Origin: Azohydromonas aeria
GTDB taxonomy: Bacteria; Pseudomonadota; Gammaproteobacteria; Burkholderiales; Burkholderiaceae_C
Direction of reading: 5' to 3'
Assembly (NCBI RefSeq): GCF_009760915.1
Contig: NZ_VIDQ01000019.1
Coordinates: 1-64,000 of the forward strand
Length of the DNA stretch: 64,000 nucleotides
Shown: piece after piece, positions 7,551 through 16,145 of the stretch
Layout of the letters: each line of letters begins with the position of its first letter
Numbering within the stretch: position 1 is the first letter of the stretch
Translations under genes and position numbers: made by a program
Notes under the pieces: model-generated
Told to the model about the DNA's origin: nothing
The model's input: only the letters and a program-made list of their open reading frames with translations
Database searches by the model: none

Positions 7551-8561
7551 ATGACCCGCCGCCTGCGGACGCTGCCGCTGGCCGCAGCGCTGAGCCTGGG
7601 CCTGGCCCTGCTCGGCGGCTGCGACCCCAAGTCACCCAAGGTCACGGCCGATGACCGCCCGGCCACGGGCGAGGTCACGCGGGCCGAGGGCAGCGTCACC
7701 GGCAGCGGCGGCACCGCCACCGGCGCCGGCGGCGCGGGTGCCACGACGGCGCCGGGCACGCCCTCGGGCTCGCTGCCCGCGGCCTCCGGCCCGGCCGTGC
7801 CGGCCGGCAATGAGCCGACGGCCGGGGGCAGCACCGGCGCGCCGCTGGGCGCCGGCGGCGGCCAGGCCACCGGCGGCGCCACGCCCAGCGACACCCACCG
7901 CTCCACCACGGGCGAGCCGGGCCGCGACACGGGCGTGTCCGCCGGCACGGCCGCCCCGCCGGGCACGGCGCCGCCTTCCAACGCCGTGCCGGCCGCGAGC
8001 ACCGCCTCGATGGCGGCCGGCGCGGACGACATGGCCAATCGTCCCGCCGTGGTCCAGCGCCAGCAGGCCGCGCCGGGCGGCGATGCCCCTTCAAAGGACG
8101 GTGCGCAGGGCGCCCCGGCCGCACGGCTGAGCAGCGCCGAGCGCACCTTCGTGCAGACCATGGGCGGCCTGCAGCTGTACGAGATGGCCGTGGCGCAACT
8201 GGGCCAGTCGCGCGCCAGGGACCCGGCCGTGCGTGCCTTTGCCGAGCAGATGCAGCAGCACCATGCCAAGGCGCAGACGCAGCTGCAGGCGCTGGCGCAG
8301 GCGCACCGCGTGGATCTGCCCACGCAGATGCCGGCCGACCGCCAAACCGTGATCGAGCGCCTGGAGCGCACCACGCCGTTCGACGTGGCCTTCGTCAACA
8401 CCGCCGGCATCCAGGACCACCGCACCAGCATCGAGCGCGTCGAGAAGATGCGCCGCGACGCCCAGGACCCGCAGCTCCAGGCCTGGATCGACCAGACGCT
8501 GCCGGTGCTGCGCGAGCACCTGGAGCAGGCCCGCAAGCTGCCCGGAGCCAGCGACCGTTGA
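7551..8561 (+). CDS. DUF4142 domain lipoprotein with long Gly/Thr/Pro-rich linker
   Basis: The N-terminus is a lipoprotein signal peptide ending in LALLGGC, so the mature protein is attached to a membrane by Cys24. Residues 25-180 form a low-complexity Gly/Thr/Ala/Pro linker. The C-terminal 145 residues are a DUF4142 four-helix bundle: LSSAERTFVQTMGGLQLYEM, MQQHHAKAQTQLQALA, and IQDHRTSIERVEKM with the conserved His residues. The periplasmic role of DUF4142 is unknown, though its fold resembles ferritin. The linker is much longer than usual, which may let the bundle reach across the periplasm. It shares an operon with the DUF2383 gene 14 bases upstream; topoisomerase IB follows 18 bases downstream. 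Confidence 0.85.
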   Translation: MTRRLRTLPLAAALSLGLALLGGCDPKSPKVTADDRPATGEVTRAEGSVTGSGGTATGAGGAGATTAPGTPSGSLPAASGPAVPAGNEPTAGGSTGAPLGAGGGQATGGATPSDTHRSTTGEPGRDTGVSAGTAAPPGTAPPSNAVPAASTASMAAGADDMANRPAVVQRQQAAPGGDAPSKDGAQGAPAARLSSAERTFVQTMGGLQLYEMAVAQLGQSRARDPAVRAFAEQMQQHHAKAQTQLQALAQAHRVDLPTQMPADRQTVIERLERTTPFDVAFVNTAGIQDHRTSIERVEKMRRDAQDPQLQAWIDQTLPVLREHLEQARKLPGASDR

Positions 8562-8579
8562 TCTGAACCCTTCGCCGCC

Positions 8580-9698
8580 ATGTCCGCCCTGCCGCAGCCG
8601 CCCCTCGACGAGCCGCTGCCGGCGGGGCTGGTGTGGGTCAGCGACCAGATGCCGGGGCTGCGGCGCGAGCGCCGCGGCGACGGTTTCGTCTACATCGACC
8701 CGCAGGGGCGCGAGCTGCAGGACGAGCGGCGGCTGGCGCAGATACGCAAGCTGGCCATCCCGCCGGCCTACACCGAGGTCTGGATCTGCCCGCGGCCCAA
8801 TGGCCACCTGCAGGCCACCGGGCGCGACGCGCGCGGGCGCAAGCAGTACCGCTACCACCCCGACTTTCGCGCCCACCGCGAGGACCACAAGTTCGAGCGC
8901 CTGACCGAGTTCGGCCAGGCGCTGCCGCGCATCCGCGCCCGCGTCGCCGCCGACCTCAAGGCCAGTACCCGCGCCGGCCCCTCGCGCACGCTGGTGCTGG
9001 CCACGCTGGTGCGCGTGCTCGACAGCACCGTGGTGCGCGTGGGCAACGACGAGTACGCGCGCAGCAACCGCTCCTACGGCCTGACCACGCTGCGCCGCCG
9101 CCATGCCGGGCTGCGCGGCAACACGCTCAGGCTGCACTTCCGCGGCAAGCACGGCGTGGTGCACGAGGTCGCGCTCGACGACCCGCAGGTGGCGCGCGTG
9201 GTGCGGCGCTGCCAGCAGCTGCCGGGACAGGAGCTGTTCCATTACGTGGGAGAGGACGGCGCGGTCCACGCCGTGGGCTCGGCGGAAGTCAACGACTACC
9301 TGGAACAGGCCGCGGGCGAGCGCTTCACGGCCAAGGACTTCCGCACCTGGCACGGCAGCGTGCACGCGCTGGAGCTGCTGCGGCAGGCCTGCCGCGAGTG
9401 CGAAGGGGCTCCCAAGCTGGCGCCCGTGATCGCCGAGGTGGCGCGGCGCCTGGGCAACACCGCGGCGGTGTGCCGCAAGGCTTACGTCCACCCGGCCGTG
9501 CTGGCGCTGGCCGAGGACGAGCAGGCCGGCTCGACCCTGTGCCGGCGCCTGGGCGAATCCGTGCGCGCCCACGGCGGCCTGCAGGCCAACGAGTGGCGGC
9601 TGCTGCGCTTCCTGCAGCAGCCGCGCAAGCGCCCCGGCGCGGCCTCCCGGCCCCGTGCCGGCGGCACACGCCTTGCCAATGCGGAGCGTCGCTGTTGA
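8580..9698 (+). CDS. DNA topoisomerase IB (bacterial/poxvirus type)
   Basis: A 372-residue type IB topoisomerase, which relaxes supercoils through a 3'-phosphotyrosine intermediate. Catalytic residues are visible: Arg in VVRVGNDEYARSNRSYGL (about 152), Lys in FRGKHG (about 189), the RxxH-type Arg/His in FTAKDFRTWHG (about 255) and Tyr in AAVCRKAYVHP (about 301). The N-terminal beta domain (GDGFVYIDPQGREL, IPPAYTEVWICP) is also typical. The C-terminal 25 residues are basic and low complexity. It follows the DUF2383/DUF4142 pair by only 18 bases, so it could be co-expressed with stress proteins. This topoisomerase is patchily distributed in bacteria and may have been acquired by transfer. Confidence 0.92.
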   Translation: MSALPQPPLDEPLPAGLVWVSDQMPGLRRERRGDGFVYIDPQGRELQDERRLAQIRKLAIPPAYTEVWICPRPNGHLQATGRDARGRKQYRYHPDFRAHREDHKFERLTEFGQALPRIRARVAADLKASTRAGPSRTLVLATLVRVLDSTVVRVGNDEYARSNRSYGLTTLRRRHAGLRGNTLRLHFRGKHGVVHEVALDDPQVARVVRRCQQLPGQELFHYVGEDGAVHAVGSAEVNDYLEQAAGERFTAKDFRTWHGSVHALELLRQACRECEGAPKLAPVIAEVARRLGNTAAVCRKAYVHPAVLALAEDEQAGSTLCRRLGESVRAHGGLQANEWRLLRFLQQPRKRPGAASRPRAGGTRLANAERRC

Positions 9699-9794
9699 GC
9701 CCGCCCCAAGTGCAGACTCGTCCCGCTCTCCAGTCCACCGCTTCTCTCCTTCCACTCCCCCGAGGCTGCTCCTTCGCAGCCACCTCAAACGGCC

Positions 9795-9920
9795 CCCGGG
9801 AACATCACCGGGCTTCCAGGGATGTTGCCTTGTCATCCATGCACGAAACACCCCCGACGGATTCCCCAAGCCTCACCCGGGAATATCACCGGGTATCCCT
9901 GGAAGTTTCGTCAGCATCCA
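9795..9920 (+). repeat. Degenerate 45-base direct repeat (two units) upstream of/at the start of the heptose operon
   Basis: Unit 1 (9795-9839) and unit 2 (9876-9920) align without gaps at about 34 of 45 positions. Both begin cccgggaa and contain atcaccggg, and both end with catcca directly before a potential start codon (ATG 9839, TTG 9923). A third, shorter match to the core lies at 13347-13364. Spacing between units is 81 bases. They may be operators or duplicated leader segments. Confidence 0.55.
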
Positions 9921-10381
9921 AATTGTGTGCTCGCGCACATGTCTCGTCGCGCGCCGCGAAGCTGCCGCGACCGCGCGTCTTCACCAACGGCGTGTTCGAC
10001 CTGCTGCACCGCGGCCACGTCGAGTGCCTGCAGCAGGCGCGCGCGCTGGGCGGCTCGCTGATCGTCGGGCTCAACAGCGATGCCTCGGCACGCTTGCTGG
10101 GCAAGGGCCCGGAGCGCCCGCTCAACCCGGAGGCCGACCGCGCCTGCGTGCTGGCGGCGCTGGAGTGCGTGTCGCTGGTCGTGCTGTTCGACGAGGCCAC
10201 GCCGCTGGCGCTGCTGGAGGAGGTCCGGCCGGAGATCTACGTCAAGGGCGGCGACTACGACGTGCAGCGCCTGCCCGAAGCCGCGCTGATGGCGCGCTGG
10301 GGCGGCCGCGCGCTGGCCCTGCCCTACCTGGACGGCCGCTCCACCACGGCGCTGGTGCAACGCATGAGGGCCGTGCCGTGA
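9839..10381 (+). CDS. rfaE2: D-glycero-beta-D-manno-heptose 1-phosphate adenylyltransferase
   Basis: This enzyme (also HldC) transfers AMP to heptose-1-phosphate, giving ADP-D-glycero-D-manno-heptose for LPS core. RVFTNGVFDLLHRGHVECL holds the nucleotidyltransferase HxGH motif, GLNSDASARLLGKGPERP is the family's second motif, and RSTTALVQRM the third. The start is uncertain. Homologues have about 20 residues before the PRPxVFTNG block including an SKL motif, which is present here. That fits the ATG at 9839 (180 residues) better than the TTG at 9923 (152 residues), but the ATG start would put a 45-base repeat unit inside the reading frame. Neither has a well-placed ribosome site. The stop overlaps gmhB (GTGA). 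Confidence 0.88.
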   Translation: MHETPPTDSPSLTREYHRVSLEVSSASKLCARAHVSSRAAKLPRPRVFTNGVFDLLHRGHVECLQQARALGGSLIVGLNSDASARLLGKGPERPLNPEADRACVLAALECVSLVVLFDEATPLALLEEVRPEIYVKGGDYDVQRLPEAALMARWGGRALALPYLDGRSTTALVQRMRAVP

Positions 10382-10950
10382 CCGGGGCACCGCCCCGGCG
10401 CGGCGCCCTGCGCCCGGCCGCCTTCCTCGACCGCGACGGCGTTATCAACGAGGACCGCGGCTACGTGCACCGGGCCGAAGACTTTCACCTGCTGCCCGGC
10501 GTGGTGGAGGCGCTGCGGCTGCTTGGCCGCGAGCACGCGCTGGTGGTGGTCACGAACCAGTCGGGCATCGCGCGGGGCTACTACACCGAGGCGCAGCACC
10601 ACGCGCTGGGCGAGCACCTGCGCGCGCTGCTGCGCCCGCACGGCGTGCAGATCGAAGCCATCTACCACTGCCCGCACCACCCGGAAGCGGCGCTGGCGCA
10701 ATGGCGGCTGGATTGCGATTGCCGCAAGCCCGCGCCGGGGATGCTCCTGCGCGCCGCGGCCGAGCTCGGGCTGGACCTGCGCGCCTCGCTGCTGGCCGGC
10801 GACCGCGCCAGCGACGTGGCCGCCGGCCGCGCCGCGGGCGTGGGGCGCTGCTTCCTGATCGCGCCGGCCGGATCCGCGGACGGTGCGGACAGTGCCGCCG
10901 ACGGCGTGTTTGCAAGCCTGCTCGACTGCGCCAAGGCGGTGCTGGCATGA
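10378..10950 (+). CDS. gmhB: D-glycero-D-manno-heptose 1,7-bisphosphate phosphatase
   Basis: A HAD-superfamily phosphatase that removes the C7 phosphate in the ADP-heptose pathway. AAFLDRDGVINEDRGYVHR holds the nucleophile and acid/base aspartates; VVTNQSGIARGYY is motif II; the zinc-binding cysteine and histidine cluster is in CPHHPEA and CDCRKPAPGM; AGDRASDV is motif IV. The length of 190 residues is normal. A GTG start at 10378 overlaps the preceding stop and its own stop overlaps the next ATG (ATGA), so translation is coupled through the operon. A second, more divergent GmhB-like HAD is encoded at 21514-22149 in the glycan operon. Confidence 0.92.
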   Translation: MTGAPPRRGALRPAAFLDRDGVINEDRGYVHRAEDFHLLPGVVEALRLLGREHALVVVTNQSGIARGYYTEAQHHALGEHLRALLRPHGVQIEAIYHCPHHPEAALAQWRLDCDCRKPAPGMLLRAAAELGLDLRASLLAGDRASDVAAGRAAGVGRCFLIAPAGSADGADSAADGVFASLLDCAKAVLA

Positions 10951-11912
10951 CGACGGCCGTGAAGCCCATCCTCGTCGTCGGCGACTGCATGCTCGACCGC
11001 TACTGGGAGGGCGCCGTGGACCGCATCTCGCCCGAGGCGCCGGTGCCGGTGCTGCAGGTGCAGGGCGAGACGCGGCGCGCCGGCGGCGCGGCCAACGTCG
11101 CGCTCAACCTGGTGGCGCTGGGCAGCGAGGTGCGGCTGCTGACGCTGGCCGGCCAGGACGAGGCCGGCGCGCAGCTCGCGGCCCTGATGGACAGCGCGGG
11201 CATCCATTTCGACCCGGTGCGCGACCCGGCGTTGCAGACCATCCAGAAGATCCGCTCGGTGTGCCGGCGCCAGCAGCTGCTGCGCATCGACTTCGAGCAG
11301 CCCCCGCCGCCGCAGTGCGTGCGCGCCCTCACCGAGCGCGTGCTGGCGCTGCTGCCGCAGCACGAGTGGGTGCTGCTGTCGGACTACGCCAAGGGGGCGC
11401 TGGCGCACAGCGCCGAGATCATCGCCGCCGCGCGGCGCCACGGCTGCAAGGTGCTGGTCGATCCCAAGGGCGAGGACTTCGCCCGCTACTACGGCGCCTG
11501 GCTCCTCAAGCCCAACGCCGCGGAGCTGCGCGCCGTGATGGGCCGCTGGGCCGACGACGTGCAGCTGCTGCACAAGGCGCACGAGCTGCGCTCGAAGCTG
11601 CGCCTGCAGCACCTGCTGGTGACGCTGGGCGAGCAGGGCATGGCGCTGTGCACGCAGGGCGAAGGCTGCCTGCGCATGCCGGCGCAGGTGCGCGAGGTCT
11701 ACGACGTCAGCGGCGCAGGCGACACCGTGCTGGCCACGCTGGCGCACACCCTGAGCCGCGGGCTGCCGCTGGAGGAGGCGGTGCGCTGGGCCAACCGGGC
11801 CGCGGGCATCGTGGTGGGCAAGTTCGGCACGGCCAGCGTCAGCCGCGAGGAGCTCGGGCTGGACGCTGCGCCGGCGCCATCGGCGACAACCATCGACAAC
11901 CAAGGAGCCTGA
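10947..11912 (+). CDS. rfaE1: D-glycero-beta-D-manno-heptose 7-phosphate kinase
   Basis: A PfkB-family sugar kinase (also HldA) that phosphorylates heptose-7-phosphate at C1. VVGDCMLDRYWEGAVDRISP at the N-terminus is the family start, RRAGGAANVALNLVALG is the first PfkB signature, and VYDVSGAGDTVLATLA carries the catalytic Asp and the anion hole near residue 258. At 321 residues it is the stand-alone kinase without the adenylyltransferase domain that is fused to it in Escherichia coli HldE; that domain is the separate rfaE2 here. The ATG overlaps the gmhB stop by four bases. The frame extends upstream, but that stretch is shadow coding of gmhB. Confidence 0.93.
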   Translation: MTTAVKPILVVGDCMLDRYWEGAVDRISPEAPVPVLQVQGETRRAGGAANVALNLVALGSEVRLLTLAGQDEAGAQLAALMDSAGIHFDPVRDPALQTIQKIRSVCRRQQLLRIDFEQPPPPQCVRALTERVLALLPQHEWVLLSDYAKGALAHSAEIIAAARRHGCKVLVDPKGEDFARYYGAWLLKPNAAELRAVMGRWADDVQLLHKAHELRSKLRLQHLLVTLGEQGMALCTQGEGCLRMPAQVREVYDVSGAGDTVLATLAHTLSRGLPLEEAVRWANRAAGIVVGKFGTASVSREELGLDAAPAPSATTIDNQGA

Positions 11913-11914
11913 GC

Positions 11915-12568
11915 ATGGGCGTGCTGATCAAGGTGCCGCAAGCGGCGGACGGGGCGCGGGTGACGTGGCTGGACGGCGCCGTGCCGGCGTCCGTGCCGGC
12001 GGTCGGGCTCTACCAGCGGGCGCTGCGCGAGCACCGCTCGCTGTTCGCGCGGCTGCAGGTGCTCGAAGGCGCGGTGGCGCAGGCCGCGGCCGTGATGACG
12101 CAGGCGTTGGCGTCGGGCGGCAAGCTCATGTTCTGCGGCAACGGCGGCTCCGCCGCCGACAGCCAGCACCTGGCGGCCGAGCTGACCGGGCGCTTCGTGC
12201 GCGAGCGCCGCGCGCTGGCGGCCATGGCGCTGACCACCGACACCTCGGCGCTGACCTGCATCGCCAACGACTACGACTTCGACCAGGTGTTCGAGCGCCA
12301 GGTGCGCGCGCTGGGCCGCGCGGGCGACTGCCTGGTGGGCATCTCGACCTCCGGCAAGTCGCCCAACCTGCTGCGCGCCTTCGCCGCGGCGCGGGCCCTG
12401 GGCATCCACACCGTGGGGCTGCTGGGCCGCGACGGCGGGGCGCTGGCCGCGCTCAGCGACGTGCCGGTGATCGTGCCGGGACAGTCCACCGCGCGCATCC
12501 AGGAGGCCCACATCTTCATCGGGCACAGCTTGTGCGGGCTGGTGGAGGAAGGGTTAGGACTGGGTTGA
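11915..12568 (+). CDS. gmhA: Sedoheptulose 7-phosphate isomerase
   Basis: First enzyme of the ADP-heptose pathway, a SIS-domain isomerase. MFCGNGGSAADSQHLAAELT is the nucleating signature, DTSALTCIANDYDFDQVFER the active-site loop, GISTSGKSPNLLRA the phosphate-binding SIS motif, and ARIQEAHIFIGHSLC carries the catalytic His. At 217 residues it is about 20 longer than usual, the extra part being an N-terminal segment (residues 1-28). The ATG has AAGGAG upstream and sits two bases after rfaE1, completing the operon. Its last 15 bases overlap, tail to tail, with the convergent gene ending at 12554. Confidence 0.93.
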   Translation: MGVLIKVPQAADGARVTWLDGAVPASVPAVGLYQRALREHRSLFARLQVLEGAVAQAAAVMTQALASGGKLMFCGNGGSAADSQHLAAELTGRFVRERRALAAMALTTDTSALTCIANDYDFDQVFERQVRALGRAGDCLVGISTSGKSPNLLRAFAAARALGIHTVGLLGRDGGALAALSDVPVIVPGQSTARIQEAHIFIGHSLCGLVEEGLGLG

Positions 12569-12871
12569 AGGGCCGGGCGCGGTGCGGTGCGCGATTTCCT
12601 CGCGCAGCGCCGCCGCCGTGGCCAGCAGTGCCGGCAGCAGCTTGTCGCCCAGCGTGTCCTGCAGCCGCGCAAAGCGGGCCACGAAGGCATCCACGCGCTC
12701 GGCCAGCAAGCTGTCTTGGGGCAGCGTCGCGGCCCGATCCAGCGTCATGGGCAGCTCGAACAGCCGGCCATCGGTGTCGGCCAGGTAACGGGCCTCGCGC
12801 TCCACCACGCGCGCCAGGAACAGCAGCCGTTCCCGCTCCGCGCCGGCCTCGGGCAGGGTATCGGGTCTCAC
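12554..12871 (-). CDS. HEPN/HepT-like partner of the upstream nucleotidyltransferase
   Basis: A 105-residue all-helical protein encoded directly after a minimal nucleotidyltransferase, the arrangement of HepT/MntA toxin-antitoxin pairs. The GTG start at 12871 overlaps the upstream stop (GTGA) by four bases. Helices are predicted from RERLLFLARVVEREARYLAD and DAFVARFARLQDTLGDKLLP. The RNase motif of classical HepT toxins (R-x4-6-H-x-Y) is not present, so this is a variant member or a nucleotidyltransferase substrate-binding protein rather than a standard RNase. The 3' end overlaps gmhA on the opposite strand by 15 bases. The pair arrangement is clear; the toxin role is inference. Confidence 0.6.
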   Translation of the reverse strand: MRPDTLPEAGAERERLLFLARVVEREARYLADTDGRLFELPMTLDRAATLPQDSLLAERVDAFVARFARLQDTLGDKLLPALLATAAALREEIAHRTAPGPSTQS

Positions 12872-13167
12872 AGCTGCACCCCCGTCTCGCGCGCCACCCG
12901 GTGCACCGGGAACTGCTGCAGGTTGGGCGCCTGCAACAGCACGTCGATGCGGCGTTCGCCCAGGGCCATCTCCAGGTGTGCGCCGATCGAGGCCATCAGC
13001 CGCGCCGGGTGCTCCACCGGCTCGGGACACTCGATCAGCAGGTCGATGTCGCCGCCGCGCGCCGCGTCGTCGATGCGCGAGCCGAACAGCCACACCCGGC
13101 CGCGGCCGCCGGTGAGGCGGTCCACGACCTGGCGGATGGTCTGGCGTTCAGCAGGGCTCAGGCGCAT
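12868..13167 (-). CDS. MntA-like minimal nucleotidyltransferase
   Basis: A 99-residue protein with the pol-beta nucleotidyltransferase core: VWLFGSRIDDAARGGDIDLL holds the GS-x10-DxD motif, and RRIDVLLQAP contributes the third carboxylate region. In HepT/MntA systems this antitoxin AMPylates a tyrosine of the HEPN partner. The motif looks intact, so the enzyme should be active, although the partner lacks the usual target motif. The ATG at 13167 is preceded by about 240 bases of non-coding sequence separating it from the divergent phosphatase gene at 13410. No mobility gene is nearby. Confidence 0.75.
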   Translation of the reverse strand: MRLSPAERQTIRQVVDRLTGGRGRVWLFGSRIDDAARGGDIDLLIECPEPVEHPARLMASIGAHLEMALGERRIDVLLQAPNLQQFPVHRVARETGVQL

Positions 13168-13346
13168 CGGGACAGTCTAGGCCAGCGGCTGGCGCTTCGG
13201 CGCGGGCCCCGCTGCGCCACCGAATGGCTGGCCCGCCGTTCCTTTTCCGCAATCGCGGCAAGGCCGTGAAGCCAAGCAAGGTGTTTGATAGCTGCCCTTG
13301 GAACCATGGCGCCACCTGTCGATCGACACGGGCGCCGGCGATAACA

Positions 13347-13364
13347 ACCGGAACTTCACCGGGA
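13347..13364 (+). repeat. Third copy of the GGAAYWTCACCGGG motif
   Basis: accggaacttcaccggga matches the core of the direct repeat at 9795-9839 and 9876-9920 (13 of 14 core positions against unit 1). It lies 46 bases before the ATG of the phosphatase gene at 13410, a position suitable for a regulatory site. The rest of 13168-13409 shows no gene. Confidence 0.4.
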
Positions 13365-13409
13365 CCTGCGGTGTCTCTGGCGCAACGGTTTCCTGGACGC
13401 CCAAGCAGC

Positions 13410-14147
13410 ATGGCATCTCAGTACAAGCACACTTACCGGGCCGGCAAGGCGGCCCGGCAGCACGCCAACACCGTCGCGAACCTCGGCGACATGGATTCCC
13501 CGGGCCTGTTCGAGCGCGTGGGCACCTGGGCCCATTTCGTGGTGGATGCGCCTACCCAGTTCACACGCCCCGACCTCTCAAGCGTGCGGCGGCTGGTCTT
13601 CGTCTGCAGTGCCAACCTGCTGCGCAGCGCCTATGCACAAGCGCTGTGCATGCAAGCCGGTGTCGAGGCGGACTCTTTTGGCCTGCACGCGCACACGGGC
13701 ATGCGCACTTTCGCCACGCCGGCCCGGATTGCGGCAGCCATGGGCGCCCGCATCGACCAGCACCGCGCCCGGCACTGGCGCGACTTCACGCCCGACGAAG
13801 GCGACCTGTACCTCGTGATGAAGCCCGACCATGCCCGGCGTCTGCTGATGCTGGGATTTCCACCGCAGCGCATCGCGCTGCTGGGACACTGGTCGCGACC
13901 GCGGCGGCTGGAGATCCGCGATGCCCACGGCAAGAGCGAGGCGGACCTGCGCCAGTGCTTTGCGCTGATCCGTTCCGCGGTCGGCAGGCTCGTCCGTGAG
14001 GTGCAGGACGCGGCGACTGCGCCCCGGCTGCACGACGGCGGGATGCAGCCTCGTCCGCCGGGCGACGCGGCGCCCAATGCCCCCAAAAGGCCCCTGATGT
14101 GGGCAATGGGTGGTGCCGCAGCGGCGGCAAGCCTGGCGGATTTCTGA
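13410..14147 (+). CDS. Low-molecular-weight protein-tyrosine-phosphatase-like protein (Wzb-like)
   Basis: RLVFVCSANLLRSAYAQALC (about residues 68-87) is the LMW-PTP P-loop C-x5-R-S in a variant form; canonical members read FVCxGNICRSPMAE. The distal part, GDLYLVMKPDHARRLLMLGF and IALLGHW, follows the family order. The protein is 245 residues, about 90 longer than a bare LMW-PTP, with an extra 65-residue N-terminus and a 45-residue C-terminal tail. Wzb-type phosphatases dephosphorylate tyrosine kinases that control polysaccharide export, which suits its place between heptose and glycan operons, but no Wzc kinase is in the window. The catalytic Cys and Arg are present, so it may be active. Confidence 0.68.
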   Translation: MASQYKHTYRAGKAARQHANTVANLGDMDSPGLFERVGTWAHFVVDAPTQFTRPDLSSVRRLVFVCSANLLRSAYAQALCMQAGVEADSFGLHAHTGMRTFATPARIAAAMGARIDQHRARHWRDFTPDEGDLYLVMKPDHARRLLMLGFPPQRIALLGHWSRPRRLEIRDAHGKSEADLRQCFALIRSAVGRLVREVQDAATAPRLHDGGMQPRPPGDAAPNAPKRPLMWAMGGAAAAASLADF

Positions 14148-14157
14148 GCCCGCCCCT

Positions 14158-15125
<968 letters not shown>

Positions 15126-15129
<4 letters not shown>

Positions 15130-16142
15130 GCGACGGCTCCCGCGGTGGCGTCGTTGACGACCCGGGTCAGCACCCGGTCCCAGTCGGCGGCGAAGCGCCC
15201 GATGCCGAAGCGATCCTGCACCGTGCGCTGCGCCGCGTCGCCCCAGCGCCGCGCCAGCGCCGGGTCGCGCAGCAGCTCGTGCATCACCTCCACCAGGCGA
15301 TCGACGCGGGTGTCGGTGTAGCCGTTGACGCCGTTGGCGATCACGCTGGGCAGCTCCGTGGTGGCCAGCGCCACCACCGGCATGCCGATGCCCATGGCCT
15401 CCAGCACCGACAGCCCCAGGCTGGTGTAGCGGATCGGGTTGAAGAAGAAGCGGTAGCGCGCCATGAAGCCCGGCAGCTCCAGGTTGGGCACCTCGCCCAG
15501 CCCGCCCACCGACAGCGAGTCCATGCCCACCAGCGCCAGCGGCACCTGCGCCCTCACCTGCTCGTACACGTCCAGCCCCAGGCGGCGCCCGCGCTTGCGC
15601 AGGTTGTTGACCACCACCAGCCCCTCGGCCTTGTCGCCGGCGTGCCGCACGCCCGGCGGCAGCTTCACGCCGTGCTCGACGATGCTCACCGGCGCGTCGC
15701 CGCTGTCCCACATCAGCGCATTGAAGGGCGTGCAGTGGACCAGGTGCACGCCGTCCACCTCGCTGGCCCAGTGCCGGGTGTTGGTCGGGTGCTGCTGCGG
15801 CGGGTCGTGCTCCAGGTAAAGCGCCGGCAGCGCGCGCTGCGCGGGCGTGAGCAGCTGCAGCCGGTCCTCCTCGAAGGCGGCGCGGTGCTGGTAGAGCACG
15901 CAATCGAATTCCATGTGCGCCAGCCGGTCCGCCGGCGCCTCGTGCACGTTGTCGCCCCAGGGCAGCGTGCCGACGCGCCCGGCGTGTCCCGGCGGGTGGC
16001 CCGGCAAGGTCAGCAGGTAAAAGTCGTGCGGCGCCTGGCTCAGGTAGTAGAGGTAGTTGCCGTGCACGTGCCAGGTGAGCACGCGCAGGCGGCGCGAGGT
16101 GGTGGACGAGGCGGCGGCGCCGGGTCGGTCTTGCATCGGCAT
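15126..16142 (-). CDS. Glycosyltransferase family 4-like
   Basis: A 338-residue GT-B glycosyltransferase. [20 protein letters not shown] is a distinctive N-terminus; [20 protein letters not shown] starts the donor half and [20 protein letters not shown] near residue 245 is the GT4-like E-rich signature, though the first Glu of the usual pair is replaced by Ser/Leu. [11 protein letters not shown] is the following nucleotide loop. Proteins with this N-terminus occur in capsule and exopolysaccharide clusters. The stop overlaps uxs and the start is three bases from the upstream GT9 stop, so it lies within the operon. The substrate is unknown; UDP-xylose from the adjacent enzyme is an obvious candidate donor. 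Confidence 0.8.
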
Positions 16143-16145
16143 CGC

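Noticed and set aside
13224..13409. N-terminal extension of the phosphatase gene from 13224
   Set aside because: The added residues are low complexity, overlap a repeated non-coding motif, and are absent from the family; the ATG at 13410 fits better.
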